From Halospeciosus flavus (lineage in GTDB: Archaea > Halobacteriota > Halobacteria > Halobacteriales > Halobacteriaceae), in assembly GCF_029814175.1 (NCBI RefSeq), contig NZ_CP122312.1, positions 310,001 through 374,000 of the forward strand: a stretch of 64,000 nucleotides of DNA. The letters run 5' to 3'. The translations under genes were made by a program, and so were the position numbers. The notes beneath the pieces are model-generated. The model did not search any database, was not told where the DNA came from, and worked only from the letters and a program-made list of their open reading frames with translations. Below, in pieces: positions 62,666-64,000 of this stretch; the stretch's first letter is position 1; the number at the start of each line of letters is the position of its first letter.

Positions 62666-63363
62666 CAGCATTGCCAACACCTGAGAGCGACCACTCCCGA
62701 CGTTCGCGACGACCGACTATCCCGTGGCGAATCGTCGGATTCGGTTTTACCGGTTGTGTGGGGTCGAGCCCCCGTCTCGAACCGTCTACTGGCACGAACG
62801 GGTGTTCATAATCGGCTGTAACCCCCGCAAGGTGGAGTTGTGGGATGTCTGGTGGATGAGTATGACGTCGCGAGATCCGTCATGCTGACGCAGAACTGTT
62901 TCGACTGGATCGCCGACCGAGCGCCTCTCGACGTCGCGATCGGCCGATTCGCCAGTAGGGCTGCTGGATACTGGTGGGGAGATTCCGGTCGCACTCGACA
63001 AAACCGCATGACGGCGACCGATTATGAAGATTCTCGACGGCGCGAACGCTCGACGAGTGGCGTCGGGGATCCAGGACGGGTGTGGACCGAGACCGGCCCA
63101 CGATGGGCGTGATGGCCGCGACGGCCGATCGTGACGCGTCTCGCCGTCGAGTTCCATCCGTCCCACATCACTCCAACTCACCCGTTTCAGTACTACACAG
63201 ACGCCTTCTTCCGGGGAATCGTACCGATTAGGAACGACAGCTAACTGCGCGTAACGCAGTAGACTCCTTCTCGGCCTTGCTTACCGCGTGAATCCGAGTA
63301 TGATGCCCTCGAAACTTAGACGGCGTGTGAGGAATCGCTCAAGAGCCGAGAAGACGCCACCTT
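62666..63363. other. Gene-poor stretch
   Basis: About 700 nt with no frame showing haloarchaeal codon bias. The segment 62996-63037 repeats the motif found at 58018-58058. A minus-strand frame starting inside that motif (MRFCRVRPESPHQYPAALLA) is probably a gene relic. No RNA gene or terminator recognised. Confidence 0.4.
62996..63037 (-). repeat. Diverged repeat, copy B
   Basis: CGACAAAACCGCATGACGGC then GACCGATTATGAAGATTCT. See copy A at 58018-58058. Confidence 0.5.
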
Positions 63364-63597
63364 CTACTCGCCATCGAGGGGCGGTCGCAGGTCCCGCCAA
63401 CGAACGTCGACCGACTCTCCACCATCAAGCTCGATCCGATACAGCAGTTGATCACGCTCATCGCCCGTCTCGAGATATGCATCATCAGACAATACGTCCC
63501 GAATCACCCCATGCTCCCCGTGAAGACGCTCATGGTCTGGATCACTCTCATCCGGAATATCGATTCGGACGCGGTCACCCTCACTAAACCGCTGCAT
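63364..63597 (-). CDS. Small acidic beta-rich protein of unknown function
   Basis: 77 residues: MQRFSEGDRVRIDIPDESDP, HERLHGEHGVIRDVLSDDAY, RIELDGGESVDVRWRDLRPP. The pattern EGDRVRID...HGEHGVI...YRIELD...W-DLRP is that of SH3/KOW-like small barrels found in many haloarchaea. No catalytic motif. Proper acidic composition and start context support a real gene. Confidence 0.7.
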   Translation of the reverse strand: MQRFSEGDRVRIDIPDESDPDHERLHGEHGVIRDVLSDDAYLETGDERDQLLYRIELDGGESVDVRWRDLRPPLDGE

Positions 63598-63686
63598 CAG
63601 TATCGGTACTACGTCAGTACGACTCTTCGGTGTGCCGGTCTCACGTGCTCGGAGCGGTCATGAACTGACTCATCCCTCTAAACCGC

Positions 63687-64000
63687 CTACCACCACTCAA
63701 GCCCCGCATTCCGCTCCTTCAGGAATTCCTCGCCAACAGACGCCCTATCCGGAAACTGCACCCGCTCGCCGTCGCGCCGAACTAAGGTCTCCTCAAAGAA
63801 CTCCGTCTGTGCCTCGAACTCCGGATGGACGTGCAACCGTTGGTCCCCATCCAGCGTGAACAGCCCGGCGTCGAAGGCCTGGTGGTGCAACCAGTTGAGG
63901 ATCAGCACGTTGTCCGGGTGCTCGGCGACCTCGACGGTCTCGGCCCGCGGCACGATATGCGAGAGCGTGACGAACGGCGACCCCTCTAACTCTGTTAAGA
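63687..64000 (-). CDS. HNH endonuclease-like protein, N-terminus outside window
   Basis: The frame is open to the right edge; 103 C-terminal residues are visible. LTELEGSPFVTLSHIVPRAE followed by HPDNVLILNWLHHQAFDAGL contains the HNH pattern (His in SHIVP, Asn in PDNVLIL, His in LHHQAFD). FTLDGDQRLHVHPEF then closes the fold. Such domains occur in homing, restriction and defence nucleases. The N-terminal part would be needed for the type. Confidence 0.75.
   Translation of the reverse strand, partial: LTELEGSPFVTLSHIVPRAETVEVAEHPDNVLILNWLHHQAFDAGLFTLDGDQRLHVHPEFEAQTEFFEETLVRRDGERVQFPDRASVGEEFLKERNAGLEWW

Noticed and set aside
1-64000. tRNA or rRNA genes
   Set aside because: I looked for the T-loop pattern GGTTCRAATCC and rRNA-like tracts and saw no convincing cloverleaf or rRNA segment; a covariance-model search would be decisive.

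Overview
The window is haloarchaeal (class Halobacteria). The evidence is high GC with strong G/C third-position bias, Asp/Glu-rich proteins, leaderless-type promoters with a TATA element 25-33 nt before the start codon, the AglF/AglM pair, an Orc1/Cdc6 origin with G-run repeats, and IS elements typical of haloarchaea. I found no rRNA, tRNA or CRISPR array.

Region 1 (1-17 kb) is housekeeping metabolism: fatty-acid and CoA genes (acyl-CoA ligase, acyl-CoA dehydrogenase, alpha/beta hydrolase, AsnC-like regulator, a fused 3-hydroxyacyl-CoA dehydrogenase/enoyl-CoA hydratase), a betaine-type (BCCT) transporter beside a sarcosine-oxidase-like flavoenzyme, then UDP-glucose dehydrogenase (aglM) and sugar-1-phosphate nucleotidyltransferase (aglF).

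Region 2 (18-43 kb) is a cell-surface glycan island with two long minus-strand operons whose genes mostly overlap by 4-11 nt. The first (24.9 to 18.1 kb) encodes a FemAB/GNAT-like protein, an alkaline-phosphatase-superfamily phosphodiesterase, a helical-barrel protein, a large membrane protein and a GT4 glycosyltransferase. The second (34.15 to 26.9 kb) encodes an acyltransferase, a DegT aminotransferase, a Gfo/Idh/MocA oxidoreductase, a UDP-sugar dehydrogenase, a GT2 transferase, a UDP-GlcNAc 2-epimerase and a deacetylase. That set matches the WbpA/B/E/D/I route to UDP-2,3-diacetamido-mannuronate. glmS, a DUF1616 protein, a second epimerase and two more glycosyltransferases lie nearby. Five of these transcription units, including aglF, share a promoter box NTTA-N9-TAAC/TAACAAA. 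Each box is followed 29-33 nt later by a start codon. In four of the five that start opens a 12-42 codon leader ORF whose stop overlaps the start of the first operon gene. This is the most unusual signal in the window. Four genes between 30.2 and 39.8 kb are broken by indels, mostly one base missing from a G or C run.

Region 3 (43-54.5 kb) has visibly lower GC and accessory content: a flavin reductase, a Pit-type phosphate transporter, an ACR3/bile-acid-type transporter, nikR facing a NicO nickel transporter split by an IS630 element with an exact TA duplication, an ISH3-like element, an AN1 zinc-finger membrane protein and a TumE-type toxin-antitoxin pair.

Region 4 (54.5-64 kb) looks like the replication and mobilisation part of a plasmid or integrated element: orc with at least six origin-box repeats on both sides, a long gene-poor stretch, a 1264-residue HerA/VirB4-like ATPase with a coupled 44-residue leader ORF, a possible MITE, and a partial HNH endonuclease at the right edge.
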